Shown here in pieces: positions 10,997 to 23,012 of a DNA stretch of 64,000 nt. Source of the DNA: Scilla litardierei (Eukaryota > Streptophyta > Magnoliopsida > Asparagales > Asparagaceae). A program made the position numbers and the translations under genes. Numbering within the stretch: the stretch's first letter is position 1; every line of letters starts with the position of its first letter. Where the stretch lies: assembly GCA_030789695.1 (NCBI GenBank), contig CM061140.1, positions 169,408,319 through 169,472,318 of the forward strand, read 5' to 3'. The notes beneath the pieces were generated by a model. It worked only from the letters and a program-made list of their open reading frames with translations. It ran no database searches and was not told the DNA's origin.

Positions 10997-13474
10997 TGTT
11001 GGGGAATTGGCGGTCCCTTAGGGCACAAAAACTCTATTCCCGTCCTAAGTCGGACGGAACATAGACACAAAAATCATTTGCAGCGGAAGAAAAACTATGT
11101 TAACTAATTAACATGCAGTTAAAAACAATTTTTTTAACTTAGCCCTAAGGTCCAAGACCCTATATCAAGATCTATGCCGACTTGGGATGGATCTGACCAT
11201 CCCAAGAAGGATCTAGCCTACTGCGATTAAACTAAACTAATGCTAATAAAATACTTTAACCACATACCCGGAATCTCAGCCCTGGAGCAGGCGAGATGTT
11301 CCGCGCCGTCTTCCGAGCTGCTCCCGTCCCACGCCGAGCCGCTCCTTGAACCGCTCCCCGAACCGCTCCTCGAACCGCTCCGCATCCCGAGGCGATCAAT
11401 CCCGTGCCGCCGAGCCAACCACGCGCCGAAGAAAGTTTCACGCGAGTGAAACCTCCGCCTAGATTTCGGATCCAGAATCCGAACTCCTTTGTGGCTTTGC
11501 TAGAGCCCGCAGGAGTAAGGCAGAAATTTAGGGAGAAGAGAAATATTAATTTAAGCCTAGATCCGAGCGTGCTCCAACATTTACGAGAGCCGCTCAGATC
11601 TAGAGCTTGGGACGAGTTTTGAGGAAGGGGGGAGACCCCTATTTATATAGGCGGCGGACTCTCCCCTTTTCTCAAAATCCGATGTGGGACTAAACAATGA
11701 GTTAATTAAAATCAAGTTAGTTTGCACTTCACAAAGTGCAAACTTTCGTGAATTTTAACTCACTCACCGTTGAGCTTCAGGATTGATACAACCTATCAAT
11801 ACGACGCGCGTTCAACGGTGAACGCATAGGAAAAAACCGTTCGTCAATCGGAGTTCGTTTGACCCTCCAATTGATCGTCCAAAGATCAGCCCAAAGCCAC
11901 CCAAAACACAAAACTGCAGCCGTCAAGGAATTCTGCCTAGGGTTCGCAACCCTAGGTGTGTGGGGCCCACCAGTGGGCCCCACTGACTTGACCTGCGCGC
12001 GCAGACCGAGCCAGGCGCGTGCAGCGCACGCGCCCCGAGGCGCGTGCGCTGCACGCGCCCAGCGCCCAGCTGGCGCGGGCGCCCGCGCCTGGCGGGCGCC
12101 CGCGTCAGCGGGCCCCGCTCTTTTTCTTGGGCCTGGGTTTATTTAATCAGCCCATTTGGGCTGATGGGCTTTGGGGTTTACACTGTTTTGGCCATAACTA
12201 TTTTGTTTGGCGTCCGATTTGGACGCCGTTCGAACCTGGGTCTAGACCGGGACATTCCCGTCTTACCCGTGAACTTTTCCTTGCGTTTATATTTTTAAAT
12301 ATTGTATTAAACAATTTAATACACATTTAATCGCTTTTGCATCAAATGCAAAATAGTCCCTATCTAAGCTTAAATTATCATATTGCATCAAATGCAATTA
12401 TTTCATCCCTTGCATCAAAAATGCAAAATATTCTCCCTAACTAATTTCTACCTATTACTAGATGAAGTGTTGCACTCTGTGTGAGACCCTACAGCCTGAC
12501 CCTTACAACAGGTTGGGCTCGAAGCCCTATACGGCAGTGACCACGAGCAGTGGTTGCCGTCCCTGCTTCAGGAATCATCATTATGTGGTTAACTCATTGA
12601 CATGAGTATTGTCGGGACCACCCTGACTGTTTCCGTGATGAATTCCGTAGTTATAGTCTTTTCGTCTTAACTATGTCGTGTAGATCAAGTCTAGGGTACG
12701 ATCAAAACTGTCAACCCCAATAACTTGACTCCGGTTAGTTTCGATCAATCTTTAGTCAATAAATGTTGGACTTCTTCCAACATACTCTGCGCAGAGTTTT
12801 TACTAAAGACCGAACTAACTCTACGACACTAACTCCCATTGACCGGGAGAGACGAATCCTCTCTTGGTCATTACTCGCCTCGTACGTTTCAAGTGACACC
12901 CAATCAAAAGACCTTTCGACAGGCCTTGCCTCGAAGCTAGGTCAGTTGATCTAAGTGGCACCGTTCACGCACATGTCCGTCAAAATGACCTCAAGTCAAA
13001 AGACCAACTATCCTATCATCACTCAGAGTTATCACTGACAGATTGGTCAATATAACCATATGATAACTCTAGTGGATCGTTCAGTGAACTCATTCTAATG
13101 AGCACCTGTGTCTCGTCTTCGACTTCGCCAAGTCAAGCGATCATGAGATCATCGCCACTGCTAAACGGTGAAGACTAAGACACAATGGTCTATCCGATGT
13201 TTCGATATCCTTGTCTCGAAACATCTACGACCACGAACCATTTTAGACTTATGCTACAGACGGTCAAACGTTTCTCCATGATCGAGATACTCATCTCGAT
13301 ACCCGTTTGACCTTGCATAAAGTCTCAGGACTTTACCTAAGTTGATATCTAATGTTGACTACATTACAATATGACTTAGATAAATTATTACCAAACAGAT
13401 TACTGTTATTTCGAACAAGATGTTTGTGTTATTCACACAGGAATAAATGGCCTCGAGGGCATCATATTCCTACA
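10997..13474 (-). repeat. C1 5' LTR (right copy)
   Basis: 2478 bp, matching 4586-7114. It lacks the GC-rich block found there: the sequence jumps between two GTCAGCGGG words, which suggests a slippage deletion after insertion. The TATA-like box is at about 11636-11651 on the minus strand. Confidence 0.92.
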
Positions 13475-13479
13475 CAACA

Positions 13480-16400
13480 TACAAATGCCGACACCCATAC
13501 CACTATATACACACCACGAAATCAACACTACGACGACATAACCACTTAACTAATGGGCCCACCAAACTATAACAAGGTTGACACAGGCAACGAAAAGCTC
13601 TATGGGCTAGACAATAGGAAAGAACCGAACCTAGATCATGACGAATAGAAAGATCGAAAAACATGGGTTCAGCTAGGACGAAGATAAGGAGCCAAATTTG
13701 GTTAGGGGAATCAGGGTAAGACTGTGAATGTTTAGGTGGAAAGATGATGCAATGATACCCTTAAGGAATACGTAAAGAAGGTAGTGTAAACAACATAAGT
13801 TAAAATACGTGAATTCAAAGGCCGTTGTACTTCAAAAAGTCGGAGTCCTCGTTTGTTTAAAATTATTTAAAGGTCGATAAACAAGTTGTTTGAAAGCGAG
13901 TTTGAGACGAATATACGTAATAAGAGGAAAAGTGGTTTATTGGCTTACATAAAATCATCATGAGGAAAAAGGAAATCATTTACTCGAACATTAAAACATA
14001 GGTCAGAAATGTTATGCTGCAGCAATCTAAAAAATTTGGAAAAGTTTTGAGATTTGAAGATTGAAATCAGATCAAGTATAGTGTGGAGAATTTAAGCGCA
14101 TGCTAAAGGTTTTCCAAATCTTAAAACTGAAGAGAAATCCCAGATAAACCATGTCGAAAATACTTTTAGAGAAATCCGGGTTCGCCAACAAAATTGATTT
14201 ATACAAGATCTTAATGTACGAGCAAAACGAACGTGGTACCGATATATAAAAAAATAATTGAAGTCATATTTTAGAAATTATCTCAAAAGTGTGTATGGTG
14301 AATGGAAAGATAATATCTTAGTAGTATGGAAAGAGAAAAGGATATTTAAACTCATCAAGTTAGTATTAAAACTTTTAAACTGTTCTATGAAGGGTCTAAG
14401 TCAGGAACGATTTCGAAACAGTAATAATTTTTTTTTTTCAAAAATCTGAAGTATGGAAAATGTTGAGCATAAAATCGACTTGCTCAAAGCCGAAGTCCAA
14501 AGGGACTTGAAAAGTTTATTAAGAGTAAGCACGAGGTGTTTTCGAATAAAATTTTAATGGCACAAGTAAGAAAAGAAATTATGAATCGAATTAGGAAAAT
14601 AGAAATACGGTTCAGAGTGAAATTGGTATATGAAATGGGACAAGACATTTATATCGATACGAAAGTATATGCTGAAAATATTATAAACTTCTAATCTAAA
14701 AATCTCAACACAAGTTTCGATATTTAAAAACATAAATAATTTAAGTCGGCGAAGGAGCATGAAACCTTACATATATCAAAAGTGTTTCGAACAAATTTAA
14801 ACTTAACGAAAGAAGAAGATCGAAGATACTTTTAGAGAAATAAGGATTCGCCAAAAGAACGCGTTGGTATAAAAAACTTTTGAAGTACGAGTACGACGAA
14901 CCTATAATTGATATATACAAAAATTAGTTGAAGTCCATTCAGTTTGGAAAAATACCCCTAAAGGTATGTAAGATAAGTGGTTAAAAATAAATTTTTGTAG
15001 TTAGGAAAAAGGACGGTATATCGAACCATCAGGATAGTAATAAAGTTTAAAAAAATCGAAATGCGAAAGATACATTGTTAGAAAAATAGTACAAGATAGT
15101 AATTTTAAAATTACGACCAAAAGTCTTCAAAATTCAAGAACGACTTTTAAATCCATCGAAATTTAGGGAGACATATTTAAAGAAGTTTAGAACAAAATTT
15201 AAATTGAGTGAAACTTCAAATAAGGAAAGCATTCGAAAATAACTTTGGAAGAATCAAGATTTGCAACGGAAAACATTTGAAAGATGAAGGATAATTGTAA
15301 TGAGGTGGTCATGTGAATTGAGGACAAGGGAAGTGGTTACGGAAACGTAATTTTTCAAAAATCTGTAGTCGGGAAAATGTTTGAACATAACTTTGATTTG
15401 TTGAAAGCTGAAATCATCTGTGACTTGAAAATTATATTAAGGGAGCGCGACGAGTCATTTGAATAGCATAAATAAGAAAAGAAAATTCATAAATCGAATT
15501 TGGAAAATAGAATTGCGGCTCAGAATTAAATCGATTTATGAAAAGGGACAAGATATTCACATAGGTATGAAAGGTATAGGCTGTAAAACATTATAAAACA
15601 GTAATCAAAATCTCGTCAAAACTTTCGAATTTCAAAAATTAATTTAAGTCAACGAAAGAGTACGAGATATAAGTATACATATAACAATTGAAATTCCATT
15701 TAGCTTGGAAAAGATTTTAAAGTATGTATGCTATGCGATTAAAATGGATCTCATAGTTAGAAAATGGTATATCGAATTTTTCCAAAATAGTATTGGAGTC
15801 TTTAAACCGAAATGTGAAAATATAGACAAGAAAATGGTTACGAGATAGCAATTATAATTACAACCATTAGACTCCGAAATCGACAAGGAATTTGACTCAA
15901 TCGAAAAGTCAGAAATTTTAAGTATATACGTAGCGGGTTTTAAACAAAATTTAAACTTAACGAAAACTTTAATAAGGGAAATCGAAAATAACTGTAAAAG
16001 AAATTAAGCTTTGCGAATGGGGACATTCGAAGGATCAACGATTATCGAAACGTGGTGGTCATGGGAATCGAGGCAAGGGATTTGGTCGGATGATCAAAAC
16101 ATAAATACGCCTAGGTTATGACTTAGGAAAATCTACGGAAACTCCTACGGTCAACCAGCTAAAGATTATGGAACTAAGCGCTAAGGCTCCCTAAGGGCTA
16201 GACAACGATGAATTGAGTTCAGCTTGGTCCGAAATCGGTGAACCCAAGCGAACGGCCAAAGAAATCCTAGGAGTCTATCATGGTCGGAGCTAGACAGGAA
16301 CCACTAAGGTAACTCTTAAGACTATCATATCAATCACTAGCATGGAGTCTAACAAACAATCAGAGGCCTCTAACTAACAAGCACAAACTTCTAACTAAGT

Positions 16401-16587
16401 CTCACTATAGTCCTGACCTAATGGATTTCCTATCAAGCTGGGACATGTGCTCTAACACGTCTATTAGCCACCTAAGACATAGGGACGCTAAAAACCTAGA
16501 CTCCGGGCTTATAATTTGGATGTTCTAATTCGTTTAATGGACATTCTTTAATTATTATCATTGTTCCGATAGTTCACATTTGCAAAT
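13480..16587 (-). mobile_element. G1 internal region, 5' part, non-coding with diverged repeats
   Basis: About 3.1 kb without a credible gene. Blocks recur with divergence: 14476-14720 resembles 15402-15640, and segments near 14150, 14815, 15225 and 15975 share a core like ATCGAAAATAACTTT...GAAATTAAG...TTTGCGAA. The copies are strongly diverged while the LTRs are not, so the repeats are an old property of this element's leader. There is no gag-like frame. Confidence 0.65.
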
Positions 16588-16606
16588 AGACCTGCATGGG
16601 CCACCA
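16588..16606 (-). other. Primer-binding site of G1, complementary to tRNA-Ile(AAU)
   Basis: On the minus strand, 8 bases after the LTR end, the sequence is TGGTGGCCCATGCAGGTCT. From knowledge of plant tRNAs, tRNA-Ile(AAU) ends in ...AGACCTGCATGGGCCA plus CCA, which is fully complementary over these 19 bases. Most plant LTR elements instead use initiator tRNA-Met. The array elements carry the same site with one substitution. Confidence 0.75.
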
Positions 16607-16614
16607 GTAAAACC

Positions 16615-19123
16615 TGTCACGCCCCGCTTCCCAAAAATGTGGAGGCGAGACGTGAGAAGGTCCGCACAAACTTGAAGCTGTGAAGCTCCAAGTCTGATAA
16701 GCGTATAAAAACACTTATTATGACAAGTCCTTGCAAAGCGAAACGAAACAACAATAATAATAAGGAGAAATGAGACGACATTTTATTGAATCTCCAAATG
16801 TCCATAAACAAATTACAATATCACAGAAAAGCCACCAGGCTAAATGAAAAAGGGTCTAAGGCCCAAACATGGCCAACAAAGTATAACATACATACAAGGG
16901 TGCCACGCACCAACAACTAACAGCAAACCTAAACAAAGAAGTGAACACGAGCGGTCTTCAAGACAGGCCCCTGGTGTCCACTCACCACCACAGCAAACAT
17001 CAGCATCAGCAACACCATATCCCCTGCAACAAAGCTCTGGCTCTGGGTCTAACATGTGACACCCAAAAGAGAGATGGGCACATGTCAGCAAGTCTGGAAA
17101 GACTTGTGCAAGGAAACTGAAAAGAAGGTAAACTAGCAACCTAGCACTTATAATATTAAGCAATGACATGACAGTTTAGTTTGATGCGGCAGTTTAAAAG
17201 AGAGACAAGCACGCACGATGTAGCGAAAGCTACCAATTCACTAATCACTTATCACTTATCACTGTTTATCACTTAGTGCATAGAGAGTCCACCTGCTGGC
17301 CAGCTCGTGGCTCAGGCCGCTTATCTCTTATCACTATTTATCACTTAGTGCATAGAGAGTCCACCTGCTGGCCAGCTCGTGGCTCGGGCCGCTTATCTCT
17401 TATCACTATTTATCACTTGTGCACTAGAGAGTCCACCTGCTGGCTGGAGTGGCGGATCAGGCCAACTCGGGGCTCAGTCCGCTTATCTCTTACCCCACCC
17501 ATATGTGTCGAGCGTTGGGGTTTTCAACTACAGGGCTCGCTTCTGGAACACGAGCCAGGGATATAATATTGTAGCGTGTGCTACGCAATCACGATGAATA
17601 ATCACTATGCAATGACATGGACAGATATTTGCATACCGTTAATTTAAGTTAAACGTGACAGGCAAAATGCAATGACATGAACAGATATTCGCGTACCGTT
17701 TATCTAAATTAAACATGGCAGTTAAAATGCAATAGCAGTTAAGGATGCATAGATGACATGAACAGTTAATACGCGTACCATTAAGGGAAAGTAAACGTGT
17801 CATACAAGCATGATGAGGGTGACGGACCAAGCTTCGTTGTCAAGCTAGGTCAATGGCGTCTAGACGGCTATCATTTCACCGTCTAGTCTCTTTTACGCTA
17901 AAGCAAGAAAATGGCCTAAGACATGGCCCAAATCAAGACATGCAAGTTTCACTTGCCTAGCACCGAGGAAGACGATCGCGAAGGTTCGTCCCACAAGCGC
18001 TAATCTACGGGGAAGGGAATTGCTGTCATGTAGAAACAATCGTCAAACAACATCCATTATTATTAGGGTTTCACAAATATCAAGCGTGGGTTATGAGATT
18101 ATTAAAGGAAGAATACTACCCGTGAAGAAGCGGAGGGACGATGCCGAGCAACCACGGCAACGGAAGAACGATCCGGCTCAGATCTGGAAACGAATGGAGA
18201 AGTTTGGAGAACTAGGGTTTTGGGGGATTTTGGGGATGATGAGAGGTAGAATGTGTTGAGGGATGGTTTGGATGATGGATTTTGGGCTTGGGATGAAGGA
18301 ATAAGGGTTTGAGGTAGAAGGGGGCTCAATGGGGGAGAAACTAGGGTTTTGGATCGAGTGGAGGAAGAAGAAAACGTTTGGGAGGGGTATAAATAGGATG
18401 GGCTGGCGGCTGCCCAGAAATTAGGGTTTTATCACAGATTAGTCGGTCAAAGAGCAACCACTGACCGACTAGTTTGGGAACTAGTCGGTCGGTTGACCAA
18501 CGCAGACCGACTAAGTGTAAACAGTAACTTCTGAACGAAAATAGGATTTAGATTTAGTCGGTCAAAGAACAACTGCTGACCGACTAGTTTCTCATCTAGT
18601 CGGTCGACGAACGTTCTTAGACCGACTAAGAATGAATAGTACTCGACTGCACAGAAGAACTAAGAATTAGTCGGTCTGAGTATAAAAGTTAACCGACTAG
18701 TTTAACAACTAGTTGGTCGAAAGATGAACTTAGACCGACTAAACAGAAACAGTAACTTAAGTAAAATTAATCCAAGGAACTAGTCGGTTTGAGTAGAGTT
18801 GCCGACCGACTAGATCTCAATCTAGTCGGTTGGTTCCCCTTCTCGAACCAACTAAGATGCACTAAAAGTGCCGATTCGAATCGCAGAGATTCAGGAAGAT
18901 TCCTATGGCTTTTAAGATCACTCTAACTCTAAGATATGAGCGATTTGAAGCTCGTCACGAATGACTTACTCTGAAATCGACGATCGAAGGAAGAAGCTAG
19001 AAAATCACGATGAAACGATCGAAAGTGAAAGCTATGGCGACGAAAACCACACATCCAAGGAGAAAATCCACCAAGCATATATTTTAATATAGATAATCCA
19101 ATTACACGAAACCAGTCGTTACA
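16615..19123 (-). repeat. G1 5' LTR (right copy)
   Basis: Matches 1241-3747 along its length and contains the same 72-bp repeats (17277-17500), telo-box/TATA and palindromic array (18439-18856). A few palindromic units carry private substitutions, for example CTAGTTGGTC at about 18710 in place of CTAGTCGGTC. Confidence 0.92.
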
Positions 19124-19195
19124 CATAGGCCTCGAACCCCGCACCCCTTGGCTTTAGAGCGGAATGACTTACCACTGGGACACCCTCTCGTGGGC
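19124..19195 (-). mobile_element. SINE, tRNA-like 5' head
   Basis: On the minus strand GTCCCAGTGGTAAG (plus about 19168-19182) fits an RNA polymerase III A box, and GGTTCGAGGCC (plus 19128-19138) is a perfect B box about 30 bp further on. Together they form a tRNA-like internal promoter. It begins right after the target duplication at 19196-19205 and continues at 1240 once G1 is removed. Confidence 0.75.
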
Positions 19196-19205
19196 ATAAA
19201 GTTAG
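19196..19205. repeat. Target-site duplication of the SINE, right copy
   Basis: ATAAAGTTAG, identical to 1014-1023. Confidence 0.8.
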
Positions 19206-20188
19206 TTTTATTAACATTAGTTTTATAATATCATGCTGATGTTAAAACATTGATATGTCAGTTGGTTAATGTATAAGTCAGTATGTCAAATTCTATGAAT
19301 ATGTGATGTTATTTGTTAATAATTAGTTGTTATAAGGTTAGTTATATTGTAATTCTAATATCAGTACATTAATACATATAATTATAAGTTACTATGGAAC
19401 CTAAGGTTACACATACATATTAATAATCTGTTTATATTAAATAGTGAATATTGTGTTGATAAATAGTGTAGTATGTATAATGAGTTAGATTTAATGTTGG
19501 TTGAGAACAGTTAGCTTAATAACACAAATTCAACCTCGCAGATAGGCACGCCCCTCGTTGCGATCACCGGGTAACCTAAAATCGTCAAATCAGGCAAGTG
19601 TACATTTTCCTTGTTTTAAAATATTGTTACATCAAATTGTCAAACCAAGCATTGGTTTACTTATATATCATACTTCCTACATGCTGGTAATAAACTGCAT
19701 CGAACATATTGGATTAAATGAAACAACTTGATGGTACAGAATACCTTGAAATCGTGAAATCGTGCTTTTTGATTAGATACTCCCGTCGGTCATATGTGAC
19801 TAGTCTGGCTCGTATTCCAGTAGGGTCACATGATGACTAGTCTGGCTCGTGTTCCAGTATATGGAGGTTTAGCATTTGTGAACTCGTGTAATGGATTAGG
19901 TTGGCTCGTGTTCCAACATAACACTTGGGTGGAGTACTCCAATGTAGTGGAGGCCGGAATGCTAGATTGCACTCTATTGGTGAACTTGACCGACACCTGG
20001 CTGGGTCGGTGAGTAGAGAGTCACGGGTAGCTTCCGTTGGCTTGGGTGTAATGCTAGTCAATTTCCCCTCAGACATTGGGCTTGTCACTAGGCACACTTG
20101 ATTGATTGTCACTCTCTTTACCCCTGTTATTACCATTAAGAATTGCATACTCTGCTAGTTACTCCTACCTTGTTCGTGTACTAATACC

Positions 20189-20398
20189 ATGCTTATTGAT
20201 GTACACACTACACTTGTCATACTTATTGTTGTACACACTACACTTGCCATGCTTAATGCTGTACACACCACACTTGCCATGCTTATTGTTGTACACATTA
20301 CACCTTGCCATGTTCGCTATTTTGCGCACTACACTTCGCCAGCTCACTGCTTTGCACACTACACTTGCCATGCCACTGCTTGTACACTACGCTTGACG
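20189..20398. repeat. Degenerate minisatellite, about 31-bp unit
   Basis: Around seven units of the type CATGCTTATTGTTGTACACA followed by CTACACTTGC, becoming more diverged toward the right. The open frames read through it on both strands are products of the repeat. It lies inside LTR X. Confidence 0.8.
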
Positions 20399-20537
20399 TG
20401 CTCATATGTTTCTTACGCTGCCATGCTTTAACTATTGTGAATTCCATTTTGTCACCATATTGCCATGAAATTGTTTTTGAAAACCTTGTCGAGGATCTTT
20501 TCTACTTAATACTTTAAATCTTGCCGAGCGACCATCA

Positions 20538-20575
20538 CTGACGTATATTTCCTTGTCTTATGAAATATACGTCAG
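20538..20575. repeat. Perfect 14-bp inverted repeat in LTR X
   Basis: CTGACGTATATTTC at 20538-20551 and its exact reverse complement GAAATATACGTCAG at 20562-20575, with a 10-base loop. The arms include TGACGT, the core of bZIP-type sites; function is unknown. Confidence 0.75.
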
Positions 20576-20953
20576 GTATTAGACAGGTTTGCAGTGGAGT
20601 ATGCTTAGAGACTGGGCAGGTTGATCAGGAGTGCCTGACCGCTGAGATGTCCCACTAAGAAGCATAGTACCTTCGCAGCATTGTTGTACTCATCTTTCTT
20701 TATTGTATGGGCTTTATGACCCTCTCTCCTTTCATTTTTTCATTGTTGTAATCTTTTTTAGACTTGAGATTGTAAAAAATAAATTATCTGTTTTGTTTGA
20801 GTTGCATGCAAGAATATGCAAGTTGTTATCACAGACGCTCATTGTGCTTAAACCAAGGAGGATGAAAAGAAAAAGTACATCCTTCTTATTTTAAGCACAT
20901 GCGGACCCACTCGCGTCCTCGCTCCTAAGTATAATGGGAAGCGGGGTATGACA

Positions 20954-21646
20954 CTTTGATACCAGTGGTTTAGATACCCTGGATCGGTGATGATGCACTC
21001 TATCATATTCCAATCTCATAAAATAATCTGCAGAACATGAAGATTCTTCAGAAGGGTGAATCTCCATTTTATGGAGAGAAAACAAATCTCCATTAAAAAA
21101 TAAAATAATATGGTTTTTTCCTTGAGAGTACTTGAGGGGTATTTGGTCACTCCCTGTGAAGGGCCGATAAAGTATCTTACCGTACTTATCAACCTCTAAA
21201 TGATCACAAGTAGGCCTAATATCCAACTTCAGTCCAAATTTACTAAAGCTATTAGGACAAATTATCAAAATTATGGGCACAATAGATAAAACTAGGATAT
21301 AAATAATAATTTGCAATTGGAATAAAAGTTGAACACCCTGAAGTATGTGTTCATAACCCGGGTTTGAAAATTCGATTATTAAATATGACTCCAATTGATT
21401 ACACATCCATTGATTCCAGTTGTCGGTGACCGCGTAGGGACATGCAATCTTGCATGCTGCTTCATAAATAAGATTCAGACCCTCTGGGAATCAGAGTTAT
21501 TCCCCGATGCAACCAGCATACGGAACACCAACAAATATCTCTCATTTGATAATTTTTGGGTATGTATTTTACTTCCCCATAACACCAAAGAGAATAAAAT
21601 CAGGACCTCAATGCCGTCTTGGAATCTATATATGGTTTGATACTTC
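20954..21646 (+). pseudogene. Relic A, part 1: decayed Copia pol (pre-integrase to integrase)
   Basis: Aligns by eye with Copia B at 27480-28270: for example AAGATTCTTCAGAAGGGTGAA here against AAGATTCTTCAAAAGGGTGAA there, and later CCCCGATGCAACCAGCATAC against CCCCGATGCAACTAGCATAT. Many substitutions, indels and stops break the frame. The 5' part of this element is not in the window beyond LTR X. Confidence 0.75.
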
Positions 21647-22496
21647 TAGGGGTGGCAATTTTTGGCCCAGCACGATAGCCCGACATGGGCTCAGCACGAT
21701 AAGACCGTGCCTGGGCCGACAATTTTGGCCTAAAATCCTTATTCGACCGCCCCGGCCCTGCCCGATTCATTTTCGTGCCGGACCCGGACCAAGCTATTCA
21801 GCCCATTGGGCGACACGACACGGCACGGAAACCATTTGAACACCCCCACTTCAATTTGACTGCACACTGATCTAAAGCGGATTTTAGTAATGCGCATTCA
21901 TTTATGTTTTTGAGTCCAATGTCATGGATGTGAAGAATAAGAGACACGTCATCCATATAAATCAACATAAAGCCCAAAAAAAGTTTTAGCACCTAGCTGT
22001 GATTAATGGATGGCAGTTGAATACAATGCTACACATGGATCATATCAGATCAAGGTCCAAATATCACAAATTTTAACAACTTCCAGCCAGCACCAACTTT
22101 GATGTCTTCGGATCTTGGGGGTCGATCTCAGTTTCTTGGAAGAGACAAAGAACCACCAACACCGTTAGTTCATCTTGCCAAACAAATGAAAACAATGTAA
22201 GACACATCACCTTATGCATCCCTCTTAATTCTATTCTTTCGTGCTCTATTTCGGTACATCTTTAAGCGCATGAGATGTGTTTGTGTTTAAAAATATGATA
22301 AAATAATGGCACAATACATAATTCATTCAACCCTATTGGACCGGGCTGGGCGGCCCGAATTTTTATGGGACCGTGACCGGGCCGCCCCGGAAAGGACCGA
22401 AGTCTTAACTGGGCCAGGCAAGCCCTGTCCTTTAAGGAAACTGGACCGGGCCGGCACAGCTCGATAAGACCAGATCGGCCCGAATTGCCACCCCTA
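21647..22496. mobile_element. hAT-type non-autonomous element 1 (850 bp)
   Basis: Terminal inverted repeats start TAGGGGTGGCAATTTTTGGC and end CGGCCCGAATTGCCACCCCTA. Flanks GATACTTC and GATACACC are an 8-bp target duplication with two mismatches. 8-bp duplications and TAGGG termini are hallmarks of plant hAT elements. The ends are rich in GGGCCGGGC-type words. There is no transposase, so it is a MITE or internally deleted derivative. Removing it restores the Copia alignment. Confidence 0.85.
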
Positions 22497-23012
22497 GATA
22501 CACCCTAGATACCTTACACCCCAAACTGGAGAGGCATTAAAAGTACATCTCAAAGACTGCATATATGTGTCCACATTTCCAGTGCTAGGCTCAACCCGTT
22601 TGAAGCATGACCATTCAAAATAAATAAACAAAAATATATGACCGAAAAATTTAAAATGTGATAATGAGATCCTGAAGATCCATCACATTTAAGAAAACTG
22701 TTCAACAATTATCGGACATAGTTACTGACAACAAGAGAATTTGTCAGGTTACACATCCCTGCTACTAATAATCCAGATATGATTAACATCCTCGAGAATG
22801 GTGCAATCCACCAGCAGTAGAAGTGGTTGTTTCTAAAAAAGCGGACCACCAGGCTCCAAGGGTAAAATTCCCAGAAAGAGGAAAACACCTGGAGGCCTTA
22901 AGTCAATGCTTCCACATGACAATGAGATCGTTACATACCCTTACCCCTCCCGGAATTCCCTGAAGTGGAAAATCTAGGAGAAATTGAAATGAGATTAAAT
23001 GTTGTACGTATT
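22497..23012 (+). pseudogene. Relic A, part 2: decayed Copia linker before RT
   Basis: Corresponds to Copia B at about 28280-28810: GTGCAATCCACCAGCAGTAGA here against ATGCAATCCACCGGCAGCAGA there, followed by GACCACCAGGCTCCAAGGGT against GCCCACCAGGTTCAAAAGAT. The frame is destroyed. Confidence 0.7.

Larger units (their letters stand above)
4586..13474 (-). mobile_element. C1: non-autonomous Copia LTR retrotransposon nested in G1
   Basis: Direct LTRs at 4586-7114 and 10997-13474 begin TGTTGGGGAATTGG and end CATATTCCTACA on the plus strand, and TSD CAACA flanks the element (4581-4585 and 13475-13479). Orientation is minus: the primer-binding site TGGTATCGGAGCC (plus 10983-10995) abuts the right LTR, and AAGTGGGAGA, a Copia-like polypurine tract, abuts the left LTR. 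The 3.9-kb interior has no intact gene. The only coding trace I find is the C-terminal end of a Copia Pol (7163-7222), which supports Copia ancestry. Confidence 0.88.
1241..19123 (-). mobile_element. G1: complete non-autonomous Gypsy (Tekay/Del-like) LTR retrotransposon, interrupted by C1
   Basis: Two direct copies of about 2.5 kb (1241-3747 and 16615-19123), TGTCAC...TTACA on the plus strand, enclose the element, and the TSD CATAG surrounds it. Orientation is minus: next to the right LTR is a primer-binding site, and next to the left LTR is a polypurine tract preceded by the CCGAGGACGG motif typical of plant Tekay/Del 3' ends. Without C1 the element is about 9 kb, with about 4 kb of internal sequence. 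I see no gag, protease, integrase or RT reading frame, so it must have moved with enzymes supplied in trans (a large retrotransposon derivative). The LTRs differ at few positions, so insertion is fairly recent. Confidence 0.88.
19206..20953 (+). mobile_element. LTR X, right part: end of a Gypsy-type LTR
   Basis: It ends GGGAAGCGGGGTATGACA, matching the end of the G1 LTR (GGGAAGCGGGGCGTGACA on its own strand), and shares words such as CTGGCTCGTGTTCCAG with it. Immediately after 20953 the sequence is decayed Copia with no primer-binding site, so this is a 3' LTR or a solo LTR on the plus strand, inserted in relic A. The rest of the element, if any, lies left of the window. Confidence 0.65.

Noticed and set aside
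20891..21406. 171-codon minus-strand frame
   Set aside because: It is the reverse strand of decayed Copia pol plus the LTR X end; no independent support.
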